In this document: piece after piece, positions 1 to 9,649 of the stretch
Numbering within the stretch: position 1 is the stretch's first letter
Layout: every line of letters starts with the position of its first letter
From: an uncultured Verrucomicrobia subdivision 3 bacterium
Lineage (GTDB): Bacteria; Verrucomicrobiota; Verrucomicrobiia; Limisphaerales; UBA11358
Direction: 5' to 3'
Assembly: GCA_903878805.1 (NCBI GenBank)
Contig: CAIRJF010000013.1
Span: forward strand, 1 to 64,000
DNA: 64,000 nucleotides
Notes under the pieces: model-generated
The model's input: the letters and a program-made list of their open reading frames with translations, nothing else
The model's database searches: none
Told to the model about the DNA's origin: nothing
Translations under genes and position numbers: made by a program

Positions 1-2
1 AG

Positions 3-104
3 ATCATCTTCCAGATGGCGGAAGTGGCGGTGCCGAGAGAGTTGTTCCAGACGATTTTGGAACGGATTGGACGGCTGAGATCACCAGCTGCAGCAACCGG
101 ATGA
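3..104 (+). CDS. 3' end of a CDS cut by the window edge (IIFQMAEVAVPRELFQTILERIGRLRSPAAATG*)
   Basis: Open frame from position 3 to TGA at 102-104; too short to identify, family unknown. Confidence 0.4.
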   Translation: MIFQMAEVAVPRELFQTILERIGRLRSPAAATG

Positions 105-222
105 GGAAAAGTGGAAGGAATCACATGAAAACCACGGCAACCACGGAGGCGGTGTCTTCACCATAATAAGTTTTTACCCGACCAAAAAACTTTTGCTTTG
201 CGATTGACCGGCAACGCGGGTT

Positions 223-3200
223 ATGTCGAAAATGATAGAACATAGTAATTTTGCCCAGATGCCGAGAACGCCAATCAAAAACGGAAACGGGACGCCACGC
301 ACCGGCGCCAATAAATACGACGCACATCACAAGGTTTTGTCGCAGACCTACGGCGCTTTCGCCGACTTGCGCCGCGAACTTTCGGATTCCAAGGACACCG
401 TCCACGGGCGCGAGGACATCCTGAAAAGTTTCGCCACCTGCCCGGATTCGCAGCGCTCGTGGCTGCTGCTCGAAGATTATTTCGAAAAACTTTCGCTCTC
501 GCGCCGCGATTTTCCAGCGACCGATTGGTGGACAAAACTGCTCGCCGTCACCGGCAAAGCGCGGCTGGAAGAACTGGCATTTCTATTTCTGCGCGCCAAA
601 CGTTCCGTGCCGCCGGAATTGCAACCGCACGCCAACCCCGATCGCTTTGCGCGCGCCGAAGAAGCCGAGCAGGAATTGCAGCTCGTCAAGGAATTAGAAA
701 ACTGGCTATCACCGCCCGCGCCGCTGCACCTCGACACGCCGCGCGCCACCTTGCGCGTTGTCTGCAAACCGCAGCCGGATGAACAGGAACCGTCGCGTTA
801 CCGGCTTGCCATTCAATTTCTTTTGCTGCGGCCGCGCACCGGCGAAAAAGCGCGTTCACTGCACGACCTCGTTGACCTCGTCGTCCGCGCCGCGCACGAG
901 CAGGAACTGTTCACGCCATGGGATTGGGAATTCATCCAGTGGATTTACGAAACGCACCGCGAACGCGCGAACAACGCCACCACGCTGCTCCTTTCCGACG
1001 CCGAACTGCTACAATGGCTCGCGCGCTGGGGCAATACCGACCGCCTCGAATCTGCCGCGAACGGGAAACCCATTTTTTTCCACGGCCACATCGTCGCGCT
1101 GACACCGCACTTGGAAAACGGCACGCAGGAACTTTCTTTTACGCATCGCATTGCGTTGCCGGATGGAAACAATCATTCCGTCGCGGACGCAAAATTTTTC
1201 AACCGCCAGTCGCCGGTCGCGCTCGTCGGCAATGAATTTTTTCTTTTACGCAACGCACCGCCGACCGGCGTGCTGAAATTTCTTGCGCAAAAACCGTCTG
1301 TGCCGGTGCGTAAGTTGAGCCATCGTTTGCTGCTTCATTTGCGCAAGACGCAGACGAAGCACGGCGTTGATTGGGAGCAGCTGTGCGTCGCACACGCCGC
1401 CGCGCCGCAGTTTGTTTTTGAATTGCTCGATGACACCGTGCGCCTGCGTTTGCTCGCGACGAGCGCGCGCGACAAGAGCACCTGGGTTTGGAGCGGACAC
1501 GAATGGACACCGCATAATCGCTTTATAAAATCAGGCGAAAAACCAGAAATCCTCGACGACGCGCGGCTGGATCCCGCCATTCAATGGCTGCGTAAATTGG
1601 ATTGGTTCATGCAGGAACCCGGTTTGTGGATTGGCGACGCGAATGAAAATTTTCTCGGTTCGCTCGCCGACGCGTGGGCGTCCAAACCGCACGATGCAGA
1701 ATTTCTCGGCAACAGCGCGTTCCACCGTTTGTTCCTTACACCGCGCTCTCTCAAGCCGCGGCTCGTTGTCAAAGGCAGCGGCATTGACTGGCTGTCGGTT
1801 TCCGCCGAATGGGAAGCGGAAGGACTCAAACTTTCCAAGGCCGATTTGGAACGGCTCGCCGCCGCGACGAGTCGCTTCGTCAAATTGCCGAACTCCGGCT
1901 GGGTCGAACTCGATACGCACGCCGTGCAAGGCGCGCACGAGGCGATGGCTGACATGGGCGTGGATGGATTGATTGCCGTGCCGCAAAAAGTCGGTCTTGA
2001 ACACGTTGCGCATCTCGACGAAAACGGATTGCAACGCTTCGTGGATTCGCCCGAAGCGATGGCCTTGCGCGAACGCGTCCGCGATTTCAAAGGTGTGCCA
2101 TCGGCGGAATTACCGAAGTCGTTGCAGGCGGAATTACGCCCGTATCAAAAGGACGGATTCGATTTTCTTGCGCATCTGGTTCAGGTCCGTCTCGGCGGCA
2201 TTTTGGCCGACGACATGGGTCTTGGCAAAACACTGCAGACACTGACGTGGCTGGCGTGGTTGAAAGAACAGAACAAAAAAAATCCCAAGCCGTCGCTGGT
2301 GATTTGTCCCGCGTCGGTGCTGCACAATTGGCGGCGCGAGGCGGAGAAATTCACACCGGACATGAAGGTGCTCGTGCTGGAAAGCGGCGCGGCGCGGCAC
2401 AATTTGCGGAAACAAATTCCCCAGCACGACATTATTGTCACGAATTACGCGTTGCTGCGGCGTGATCTAGAAGAATTTCACAAGTTCAGTTTTCGCGCCG
2501 TCATTCTTGACGAAGCGCAGTTCATCAAAAATCCCGGCGCGCAGGTCACGCAGTCGGTGAAGCAGTTGAAGTGCGAAAATAAAATCGCACTCACGGGCAC
2601 GCCGTTGGAAAATCGTCTGCTCGATTTGTGGAGCATCGTGGATTTCATCCAACCCGGTTACCTCGGCAATCAGGAACAATTCCTCGACACTTACGAACCG
2701 AAAGGCGGCGAAAATGCCGAGGCCGAACAACGCATCGCGCGGCGGCGCTTGTCCGCGAAGTTGCGCCCGCTGCTGCTGCGCCGCTTGAAGAAACACGTCG
2801 CGAAAGATTTGCCCGACCGCATCGAGGAGCGCCGCGATTGTCCGCTCGGCGAAGATCAGCGGATGCTTTATCTCGCCGAACTGCGCCGTAGCCGCGATCA
2901 GGTAATGAAAGCGGTCGAGACGCAGGGTTTGAACAAGTCCAAGATGCATGTACTTGCCGCGCTCACGCGTTTGCGTCAAGTTTGTTGCCATCCCGCGCTC
3001 GTCGGCAACGACACGGCGTCCGGCAAGACTGACACACTATTTGAATTGCTCGATCCGCTCATCGCGGACGGCCAAAAGGTTTTGGTATTCTCGCAATTCG
3101 TGCAGATGCTCGAACTGTTGCAGAAAGAATGCAAGGCGCGCAATATCCACACGCACGTTCTCACCGGCCAGACGAAAGATCGGCAGTCCGTCGTCAACGA

Positions 3201-3528
3201 ATTCCAGAAAGAAAGCGGTGCGTGCGTTTTCCTGTTGAGTTTGCGCGCGGCCGGAACGGGTTTGAATTTGACGAACGCCAGCTACGTGGTGCTTTACGAT
3301 CCGTGGTGGAATCCGGCGGTCGAAGCGCAGGCGATTGACCGTTCACATCGCATTGGTCAAACGCAAACCGTCAATGCTTACCGACTCATCGCGCCCGGCA
3401 CGGTCGAAGAGAAAATCTGGGAATTGCAACAGAGCAAAGCGAAAACTATCGCGGACGTGCTCGGCGAAGAAGGTTTCGCTCGCAGCCTCACGGCGGTGGA
3501 TTTGGAATACTTGTTTGCGGAGGATTAA
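223..3528 (+). CDS. SNF2/RapA-type DEAD/DEAH helicase
   Basis: 1101 aa; LADDMGLGKTLQTL (Walker A), DEAQFIKN (DExx), LTGTPLENRLLDLWSI, SLRAAGTGLNLTNASYVVLYDPWWNPAVEAQAIDRSHRIGQ. Confidence 0.93.
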   Translation: MSKMIEHSNFAQMPRTPIKNGNGTPRTGANKYDAHHKVLSQTYGAFADLRRELSDSKDTVHGREDILKSFATCPDSQRSWLLLEDYFEKLSLSRRDFPATDWWTKLLAVTGKARLEELAFLFLRAKRSVPPELQPHANPDRFARAEEAEQELQLVKELENWLSPPAPLHLDTPRATLRVVCKPQPDEQEPSRYRLAIQFLLLRPRTGEKARSLHDLVDLVVRAAHEQELFTPWDWEFIQWIYETHRERANNATTLLLSDAELLQWLARWGNTDRLESAANGKPIFFHGHIVALTPHLENGTQELSFTHRIALPDGNNHSVADAKFFNRQSPVALVGNEFFLLRNAPPTGVLKFLAQKPSVPVRKLSHRLLLHLRKTQTKHGVDWEQLCVAHAAAPQFVFELLDDTVRLRLLATSARDKSTWVWSGHEWTPHNRFIKSGEKPEILDDARLDPAIQWLRKLDWFMQEPGLWIGDANENFLGSLADAWASKPHDAEFLGNSAFHRLFLTPRSLKPRLVVKGSGIDWLSVSAEWEAEGLKLSKADLERLAAATSRFVKLPNSGWVELDTHAVQGAHEAMADMGVDGLIAVPQKVGLEHVAHLDENGLQRFVDSPEAMALRERVRDFKGVPSAELPKSLQAELRPYQKDGFDFLAHLVQVRLGGILADDMGLGKTLQTLTWLAWLKEQNKKNPKPSLVICPASVLHNWRREAEKFTPDMKVLVLESGAARHNLRKQIPQHDIIVTNYALLRRDLEEFHKFSFRAVILDEAQFIKNPGAQVTQSVKQLKCENKIALTGTPLENRLLDLWSIVDFIQPGYLGNQEQFLDTYEPKGGENAEAEQRIARRRLSAKLRPLLLRRLKKHVAKDLPDRIEERRDCPLGEDQRMLYLAELRRSRDQVMKAVETQGLNKSKMHVLAALTRLRQVCCHPALVGNDTASGKTDTLFELLDPLIADGQKVLVFSQFVQMLELLQKECKARNIHTHVLTGQTKDRQSVVNEFQKESGACVFLLSLRAAGTGLNLTNASYVVLYDPWWNPAVEAQAIDRSHRIGQTQTVNAYRLIAPGTVEEKIWELQQSKAKTIADVLGEEGFARSLTAVDLEYLFAED

Positions 3529-4532
3529 TCGACCGACGGATCAAGCCGTTTGTCCGGCACGAGATACTTGCGGACGTAATCGTGCACGGCATTTTCCAGC
3601 GACGTGACGGGCGCGGCGTAACCCGCACCGCGCAGCCGCAGTAGATTCGCCTGCGTGAAGTATTGATACTTGTCGCGAATCACTTCCGGCATCTCGATGA
3701 ATTTTATGACTGGACGTTTTTTTGTCGCGGTAAAAACCGCATTCGCCAAATCAATCCACGTCCGCGCCTGACCGGAGCCGATGTTGAACAGGCCATTCGC
3801 GCGCGGCGTCGCTGCCAAATGCAGCGTCATCGCCACACAATCTTTGACGTAAAGAAAATCACGCTTCGACTCGCCGTCCTTGTAATCTTTGCGATAACTC
3901 TTGAACAACTGAATGACGCCCTTGCTTTGCACCTGCGCAAAACTTTTGTGGACAAGTGAGCGCATGTCGCCCTTGTGATCTTCGTTTGGTCCGAAAACGT
4001 TGAAAAATTTCAGGCCGCAAATCTTGTTCAGAAAACTGGCGCGCTTGGCGTGTAAATCGAAAAGATGTTTCGAGTAGCCATACATATTCAGCGGACGCAA
4101 CGTGTCGAGCGCGGCCTCGTTATCTTCCATGCCTTGCGAACCGTCGCCATAAGTTGCGGCGGAGGACGCATAAACGAAGCGCGCCTTATTTTCCAAAGAC
4201 CAATGCGCGAGGTCTTTCGTGAACTGGTAATTATTTTTGGCAAGAAACGTCGCGTCTTTTTCTGTCGTGGCCGAGCAAGCGCCCATGTGCAGAACCAAAT
4301 CAAATTTTCCCAATGCGCCGCTTTGCAAACGCGATTGCAAATCCGCAGCCTCGACGTAATCAGCGAAGCGCAGCGATGTGAGATTGCGCCATTTTTCGTC
4401 CGTGCCGAGAACGTCACAGACTACAATGTTGTCGCAGCCGCGCCGGTTCAGCGCCCACACGAGTGCGCTGCCAATGAAGCCCGCGCCGCCGGTCACCAGC
4501 ACGCGCGCGTCGGAAAAGTCGTTCGGTTTCAT
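3525..4532 (-). CDS. hldD: ADP-glyceromanno-heptose 6-epimerase
   Basis: Rossmann VTGGAGFIGSALVWALN; YGYSKHLFD YxxxK; FFNVFGPNEDHKGDMRS; typical HldD length. Confidence 0.88.
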   Translation of the reverse strand: MKPNDFSDARVLVTGGAGFIGSALVWALNRRGCDNIVVCDVLGTDEKWRNLTSLRFADYVEAADLQSRLQSGALGKFDLVLHMGACSATTEKDATFLAKNNYQFTKDLAHWSLENKARFVYASSAATYGDGSQGMEDNEAALDTLRPLNMYGYSKHLFDLHAKRASFLNKICGLKFFNVFGPNEDHKGDMRSLVHKSFAQVQSKGVIQLFKSYRKDYKDGESKRDFLYVKDCVAMTLHLAATPRANGLFNIGSGQARTWIDLANAVFTATKKRPVIKFIEMPEVIRDKYQYFTQANLLRLRGAGYAAPVTSLENAVHDYVRKYLVPDKRLDPSVD

Positions 4533-4541
4533 GCAAAGAAA

Positions 4542-5549
4542 TTACTTGGTTGAAGCTGCCCACGCCAGCCCATCCGCACCTTTGCCGGCAGTGATGGGTT
4601 TTTCAGCGGTAAATGTTTTTAGGTTGATCGCCATCACTTGACCGCTAGCACTGCAAGAGACATAGGCGAACGCGCCGTCGGGTCGGATCAAAACTTCCTG
4701 TGGCGTCTTTGGTGCGTCGAGGACGTGGGCGATTTTCATTGTCTGCAAATCCACGATACCAACTTGGCTGACGCCGCTCATCGCCACGACCAGCCAGCGC
4801 CCATCCGGCGTGACAGCCGTGCCATAGCCGATCCCCGGCAGTTTTATCCATTTGGCGACTTCAATTTTCGCGGTGTCAATCACGGCGAGCATCGGCTTGT
4901 CTTGGTCGGCGGTGAAAACCCATTTGTCATCCGGCGAAATGGCAATGCGCTGCGTGGTCTTGCAGATGGGAATGATTTTGCGGACTTCCTTTTTCTCCAT
5001 GTCCAGCACAGAGACTGTCCCCGGCCCGACGTTCGCCGTGTAGCCTGTCTTGCCATCGCTGCTGATGGCGAGCATGTGCGACTCCATCTGGCCGGTGGGA
5101 ATTGTGCCGATGTGTTTGAACGTTTCCGGATCGATTACCGCGATGGAATTTTCCAACTCGGTCGTGACGTAGAGCAGATGATTCTTCGGCCCGATGACCG
5201 CGCAATGCGGACGAACGCCTTTGCTAAAATCCACCGTGCCGACAACGGCGTGCTTTTCCAAATCAATGACGCGGATGAGGCTGCCGTCCGTGCCGGGCTT
5301 ACCCACACCCGAATTACCGAAGATGGGCACAAACGCCAGCCGCCCATCCGGCGAAGCCACGACTTCATGGCCCGTTACGCCGTCCTCCGCGACCACCGCA
5401 AGCTGCGCGCCGTTAGTGGGATTGATGATGGAGAGCGTGTGGTCGCCTTTGTTGGCAACGAGGAGCAGGCAGTCGGAATTTTTGGAACGCGCCGCCAGCA
5501 CAAGGCTGGAGAAAACAACGACGGACAGAAAACCCCGGATTAATTTCAT
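4542..5549 (-). CDS. YVTN-type beta-propeller repeat protein, secreted
   Basis: Signal-like N-terminus MKLIRGFLSVVVFSSLVLA; repeated LLYVTTELENSIAVIDPET / VFTADQDKPMLAVIDT blades. Confidence 0.8.
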   Translation of the reverse strand: MKLIRGFLSVVVFSSLVLAARSKNSDCLLLVANKGDHTLSIINPTNGAQLAVVAEDGVTGHEVVASPDGRLAFVPIFGNSGVGKPGTDGSLIRVIDLEKHAVVGTVDFSKGVRPHCAVIGPKNHLLYVTTELENSIAVIDPETFKHIGTIPTGQMESHMLAISSDGKTGYTANVGPGTVSVLDMEKKEVRKIIPICKTTQRIAISPDDKWVFTADQDKPMLAVIDTAKIEVAKWIKLPGIGYGTAVTPDGRWLVVAMSGVSQVGIVDLQTMKIAHVLDAPKTPQEVLIRPDGAFAYVSCSASGQVMAINLKTFTAEKPITAGKGADGLAWAASTK

Positions 5550-5550
5550 A

Positions 5551-6552
5551 TCACCAGCCGAGAACGTGAGCAAAAATCAGCGGCGCAACGATGGTGGCGT
5601 CGGATTCAATGACGAACTTGGGCGTCTTCACGCCGAGTTTGCCCCAGGTGATTTTCTCATTCGGCACGGCACCGGAATAACTGCCGTAGCTCGTGGTAGA
5701 ATCGCTGATCTGGCAGAAGTAACCCCAGAGCGGCACGTTGGTGCGGCCCAAATCCTGATGCAACATCGGCACGACGCAAATCGGGAAATCGCCGGAAATG
5801 CCGCCGGCAATCTGGAACATGCCGAGCGTGCTCTTCTTGGTCGCCGTCTTCGTGTAAAACTCTGCCAGCCACGTCATGTATTCGATGCCGGTGCGGACGG
5901 TGTGGACGTTCTTCACGTCGCCGCGCATGACGGCGGCGGCATACATGTTACCAAGCGTGGCATCCTCCCAACCAGGAACGACGATGGGCAGATTCTTTTT
6001 AGCGGCCGCAAGCATCCAGGAATTTTTCGGGTCAATCTGGTAATACTTCTCATATTTGCCGGAGAGCAAAACCTTGTAGAAAAATTCGTGGGGGAAGTAG
6101 CGTTCGCCCCTTTTGTCGGCATCCGTCCAGACTTCGAGCATGGCTTTTTCCATGCGACGCATGGCTTCGCCTTCGGGAATGCACGTATCGGTGACACGAT
6201 TCATGTGGCGTTCAAGCAAGGCCTGCTCGTCCTCCGCCGTCAATGAGCGATAACCCGGCACGCGTTCGTAATAATCATGTGCAACGAGATTGAAAACGTC
6301 TTCTTCCAAATTCGCGCCGGTGCAAGTGATCAAATGAACTTTGTCCTGACGAATCATTTCGGCGAGCGAGAGACCAAGTTCCGCCGTGCTCATCGCGCCG
6401 CCGAGCGTGATCATCATTTTGCCGCCGTTGTCGAGATGCGCGACGTAACCTTTTGCGGCGTCCACGAGCGACGCGGCGTTGAAGTGACGATAATGATGCT
6501 GGATGAATTTGGAAACGGGTCCGCCGGTGGTTTGTTTGGTCTTCTTGCTCAT
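5551..6552 (-). CDS. Deoxyhypusine synthase-like protein
   Basis: MITLGGAMSTAELG, HLITCTGANLEEDVFNL, PGWEDATLGNMYAAAV, YGSYSGAVPNEKITWGKL collinear with DHS family motifs. Confidence 0.8.
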   Translation of the reverse strand: MSKKTKQTTGGPVSKFIQHHYRHFNAASLVDAAKGYVAHLDNGGKMMITLGGAMSTAELGLSLAEMIRQDKVHLITCTGANLEEDVFNLVAHDYYERVPGYRSLTAEDEQALLERHMNRVTDTCIPEGEAMRRMEKAMLEVWTDADKRGERYFPHEFFYKVLLSGKYEKYYQIDPKNSWMLAAAKKNLPIVVPGWEDATLGNMYAAAVMRGDVKNVHTVRTGIEYMTWLAEFYTKTATKKSTLGMFQIAGGISGDFPICVVPMLHQDLGRTNVPLWGYFCQISDSTTSYGSYSGAVPNEKITWGKLGVKTPKFVIESDATIVAPLIFAHVLGW

Positions 6553-6686
6553 GTAATAAAGTTTTTAGAAAGTTGCGCCGTCCACGATACAAATGTTCCA
6601 CCGTTTGCCAACTCTTAAAAATGGATTGCGCGCATCTGCGGCTTGTTTTTCGGTGCGACTCACTTCATTCTGACGCCGGAGTTTTT

Positions 6687-7571
6687 ATGTATCGAATCGG
6701 CATTGACCTTGGAGGCACAAAAATTGAGGGCGTTGTTCTCGACGCCGACGGCAAGGAAATCACCCGCAAACGCATTCTCACGGAGCGCGAGCACGGCTAC
6801 CAGCACATTCTCAACCGGCTGAAATCCATGCACGATGACTTGGTATCCGCCGTTCCCGGCCAACCGACGACGTTCGGCATCGGCACGCCCGGCGCGCTTT
6901 CGCCGCGCACCGGACTGTTAAAAAATTCCAACACCGTCTGCATGAACGGCCAGCCGGTGAAAGCCGATCTAGAAAAACTGATCGGCCGCAAAATTGAAAT
7001 TCAGAACGACGCAAATTGTTTCGCCATGGCCGAAGCGCTGCTCGGCGCGGGCAAGGGAAAGAAACTGGTTTTCGGCGTCATCATGGGCACCGGCTGCGGC
7101 GGCGGCATTGTCTACAAGGGCGAAGTTTTCACCGGCGCGCAGGCGATTGCGGGCGAGTGGGGACACATGAGCATTGATCCGGACGGCCCGCTTTGTTATT
7201 GCGGACAAAAAGGCTGCATCGAAACTTTTATCAGCGGCGGCGGACTCGAAAAAAGTTACGCAGAAAAATACGGCGTAAAAAAACCGCTCAAGGAAGTCGA
7301 GGCGGCGTATTTTGCCGGCGAACCACTGGCGGTGGAATTCATGAACTGGTTCTTCGACCGCTTTGGCCGTTCGATTGCCAACCTGATTGACATTCTCGAT
7401 CCCGACATCATCGTGCTCGGCGGCGGCGTTTCCAATTTCAAGGCGGTTTACACCGAAGGCGTCGCGCAGGTGCGCAAATACGTTTTTACCGACGAACTGG
7501 AAACACCCATCGTGCGGCATCAACTTGGCGATTCCGCTGGGGTTTTGGGTGCGGCACTCGTGGGTGTTTGA
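6687..7571 (+). CDS. ROK-family sugar kinase / glucokinase-like
   Basis: MYRIGIDLGGTKIEGVVLD; GTGCGGGIV; CYCGQKGCIETFISG ROK zinc motif; start chosen at internal ATG 6687. Confidence 0.9.
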   Translation: MYRIGIDLGGTKIEGVVLDADGKEITRKRILTEREHGYQHILNRLKSMHDDLVSAVPGQPTTFGIGTPGALSPRTGLLKNSNTVCMNGQPVKADLEKLIGRKIEIQNDANCFAMAEALLGAGKGKKLVFGVIMGTGCGGGIVYKGEVFTGAQAIAGEWGHMSIDPDGPLCYCGQKGCIETFISGGGLEKSYAEKYGVKKPLKEVEAAYFAGEPLAVEFMNWFFDRFGRSIANLIDILDPDIIVLGGGVSNFKAVYTEGVAQVRKYVFTDELETPIVRHQLGDSAGVLGAALVGV

Positions 7572-7647
7572 ACCGCAATCAAAATTTCCGTATTAAGATT
7601 AATAAAAATCTTGCGTCCGAAAACCGTTTAGCTATATTGCAAACGAT

Positions 7648-8019
7648 TTGCAACTCGTAAAGCGTCATTTCAAATCGCATGGCCAAGCGGTTCTCGCCGC
7701 GTTGCTGGTCGCACTTGTTTTGTTGTTGGACGCGATGGCGGCGTGTCCTGAGCTGCACGAACTGATTCACCAAGACGCGGGCAAAGCCGATCACGATTGC
7801 GCGGTCACGATGTTTGCCCACGGCCAAGTGGATTCTCCGGTCGCCGATGTCGCGGCCATCGTTCCGGTTTTGTCCGTTGAATTTCACCCGCTGACTGCCC
7901 CTGCCATTTTTAACTCGCCGTTAGCAACGCTTCCGCCAAGCTGCGGTCCGCCGCTTCGCTCCTACATTCCTGAAAGTTCACCGGCGCTCGCAGCCGGCTT
8001 CGTTGGTTTATTAACCTGA
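7648..8019 (+). CDS. Small secreted/membrane protein with His/Cys motif, upstream of RND efflux genes
   Basis: TTG start; hydrophobic N-terminus; HELIHQDAGKADHDCAVTMFAHG; same strand as the efflux genes. Confidence 0.55.
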   Translation: MQLVKRHFKSHGQAVLAALLVALVLLLDAMAACPELHELIHQDAGKADHDCAVTMFAHGQVDSPVADVAAIVPVLSVEFHPLTAPAIFNSPLATLPPSCGPPLRSYIPESSPALAAGFVGLLT

Positions 8020-8119
8020 TTTAGTTCGACCCTGCCCCGAGTGCGGGTCATTTGGAAAATTGTAGAATGGCTCGGCAGCAAAATTAAGCCCAAGCGGATG
8101 AAAGCCTCCGCAAGACCGC

Positions 8120-9649
8120 ATGAGCGAGTTCAAAGAAAATTTATTTATTCGAATCACTGAGCATCCGGCAGCAACGCGCGGCTGTTTTCTGGCCATCGCC
8201 GCTACCGCTTGGCTGCTGGCCGGGTGCGCGGTCGGGCCGGACTTTAAGCGGCCAACGGCTCCGGCGACCGTAGATTTCACCGGCCATCCGCTTTCGCCAA
8301 CTGCCAGCAGCACGAACATTGTTGGTGGCGAAGCCCAGCGCTTTGCGAACGGCAGTGACATCGCCGGCGACTGGTGGACGTTGTTTCATTCACAGCCGCT
8401 GAATGATTTGATTGAACTCGCGCTGACCAACAATCCCGACCTCAAGGCGGCGCAGGCGGCGTTGTCGGTGGCGCGGGAAAATGTTTTGGCGCAGCGCGGC
8501 GGATACTTTCCAAGTGTGTCGGGAAGTTTTTCCGCGAGCCGCCATCAGGATCCGTCAGCGGCGCTCGCGCCCGTGCCCAGCTCAAACGCATATCTTTACA
8601 ACCTGTTCACGCCGCAGGTCAGCGTTTCGTATTCGCCCGATGTTTTTGGCGCGAACCGCCGCTCCATGGAATCATTGAGGGCGCAGGAACAAAATGTTCG
8701 TTTCCAGATGATCGCCGCTTACACCACGTTGACGGCGAATGTGGTGGTCACGGCAATTCAGGCGGCGGCGGTGCAGGCGCAGATTGACGCGACGCACGAG
8801 CTGGTTGACCTCAATTCCAACATGGTGGAAATCCTGCGCTACCAATACACGAAAGGCTACGCCGGCCGGCTGGATGTGGTCGCGCAAGAATCGCAACTCG
8901 CGCAAGTCGTCGCCACGCTGCCGCCGCTGCTCAAACAAGCGGCGCAACTGCGAGATTTATTGGCGGTTCTGGCCGGGCGTTTTCCGAACCAGTCGCCGAT
9001 GGAAAAATTTGAGCTGTCGAGTTTGCAATTGCCGTTGGAAATTCCCGTGAGCCTGCCGTCGCAACTCGTGGCGCAGCGACCCGACGTTTTGCAGGCCGAA
9101 GCGAATCTGCACGCCGCGAGCGCGCAAATCGGCATCGCCATCGCGAACCGGCTGCCGAACATCACACTCACCGCCGATGCCGGCAGCACGGCATTGTCCT
9201 TTGACAAATTATTTTCATCCGGCACGGGTTTCTGGGGTTTGGGCGCGGCGGCGACGGCGCCGCTTTTTCAGGGCGGACAACTGTTGCACGCGGAGCGCGC
9301 GGCGAAGGCGGCTTACGTTCAGGCGGCGGAACAATATCGCAGCACGGTGCTGACCGCGTTTCAAAATGTGGCGGACACGCTGACGGCGCTGGAACAGGAT
9401 GCCGAAGGCTTGAAGGCCGCCGCCACCGCTGCGGATGATGCGCAAGAAACTTTGGATTTGTCGCAGCGTCAATGGCACGACGGCTACATCAGCTATCTGG
9501 CGTTGTTGAGCGCGGAGCAGGCCTATCAGCAGGCGCGAATCAATCTCGTGCAGGCGCAGGCCAACCGTTACGCCGACACGGCGGCATTGTTTCAGGCGCT
9601 CGGCGGCGGCTGGTGGCATCGCGCGGATTTAACCCAGGATAAAAAATGA
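8120..9649 (+). CDS. RND efflux outer-membrane factor lipoprotein (NodT/CusC family)
   Basis: Lipobox LLAGCAVGPDFKRP; DWWTLFHSQPLNDLIELALTNNPDLKAAQAAL. Confidence 0.92.
   Translation: MSEFKENLFIRITEHPAATRGCFLAIAATAWLLAGCAVGPDFKRPTAPATVDFTGHPLSPTASSTNIVGGEAQRFANGSDIAGDWWTLFHSQPLNDLIELALTNNPDLKAAQAALSVARENVLAQRGGYFPSVSGSFSASRHQDPSAALAPVPSSNAYLYNLFTPQVSVSYSPDVFGANRRSMESLRAQEQNVRFQMIAAYTTLTANVVVTAIQAAAVQAQIDATHELVDLNSNMVEILRYQYTKGYAGRLDVVAQESQLAQVVATLPPLLKQAAQLRDLLAVLAGRFPNQSPMEKFELSSLQLPLEIPVSLPSQLVAQRPDVLQAEANLHAASAQIGIAIANRLPNITLTADAGSTALSFDKLFSSGTGFWGLGAAATAPLFQGGQLLHAERAAKAAYVQAAEQYRSTVLTAFQNVADTLTALEQDAEGLKAAATAADDAQETLDLSQRQWHDGYISYLALLSAEQAYQQARINLVQAQANRYADTAALFQALGGGWWHRADLTQDKK

Noticed and set aside
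4638-5543. Long plus-strand ORF (301 aa) opposite the beta-propeller gene
   Set aside because: Shadow ORF typical of GC-rich DNA; the minus-strand frame has signal peptide and repeat motifs.
8021-8062. GACCC...GGGTC inverted repeat upstream of the OMF gene as a regulatory site
   Set aside because: Only 5-bp arms; too weak to support.
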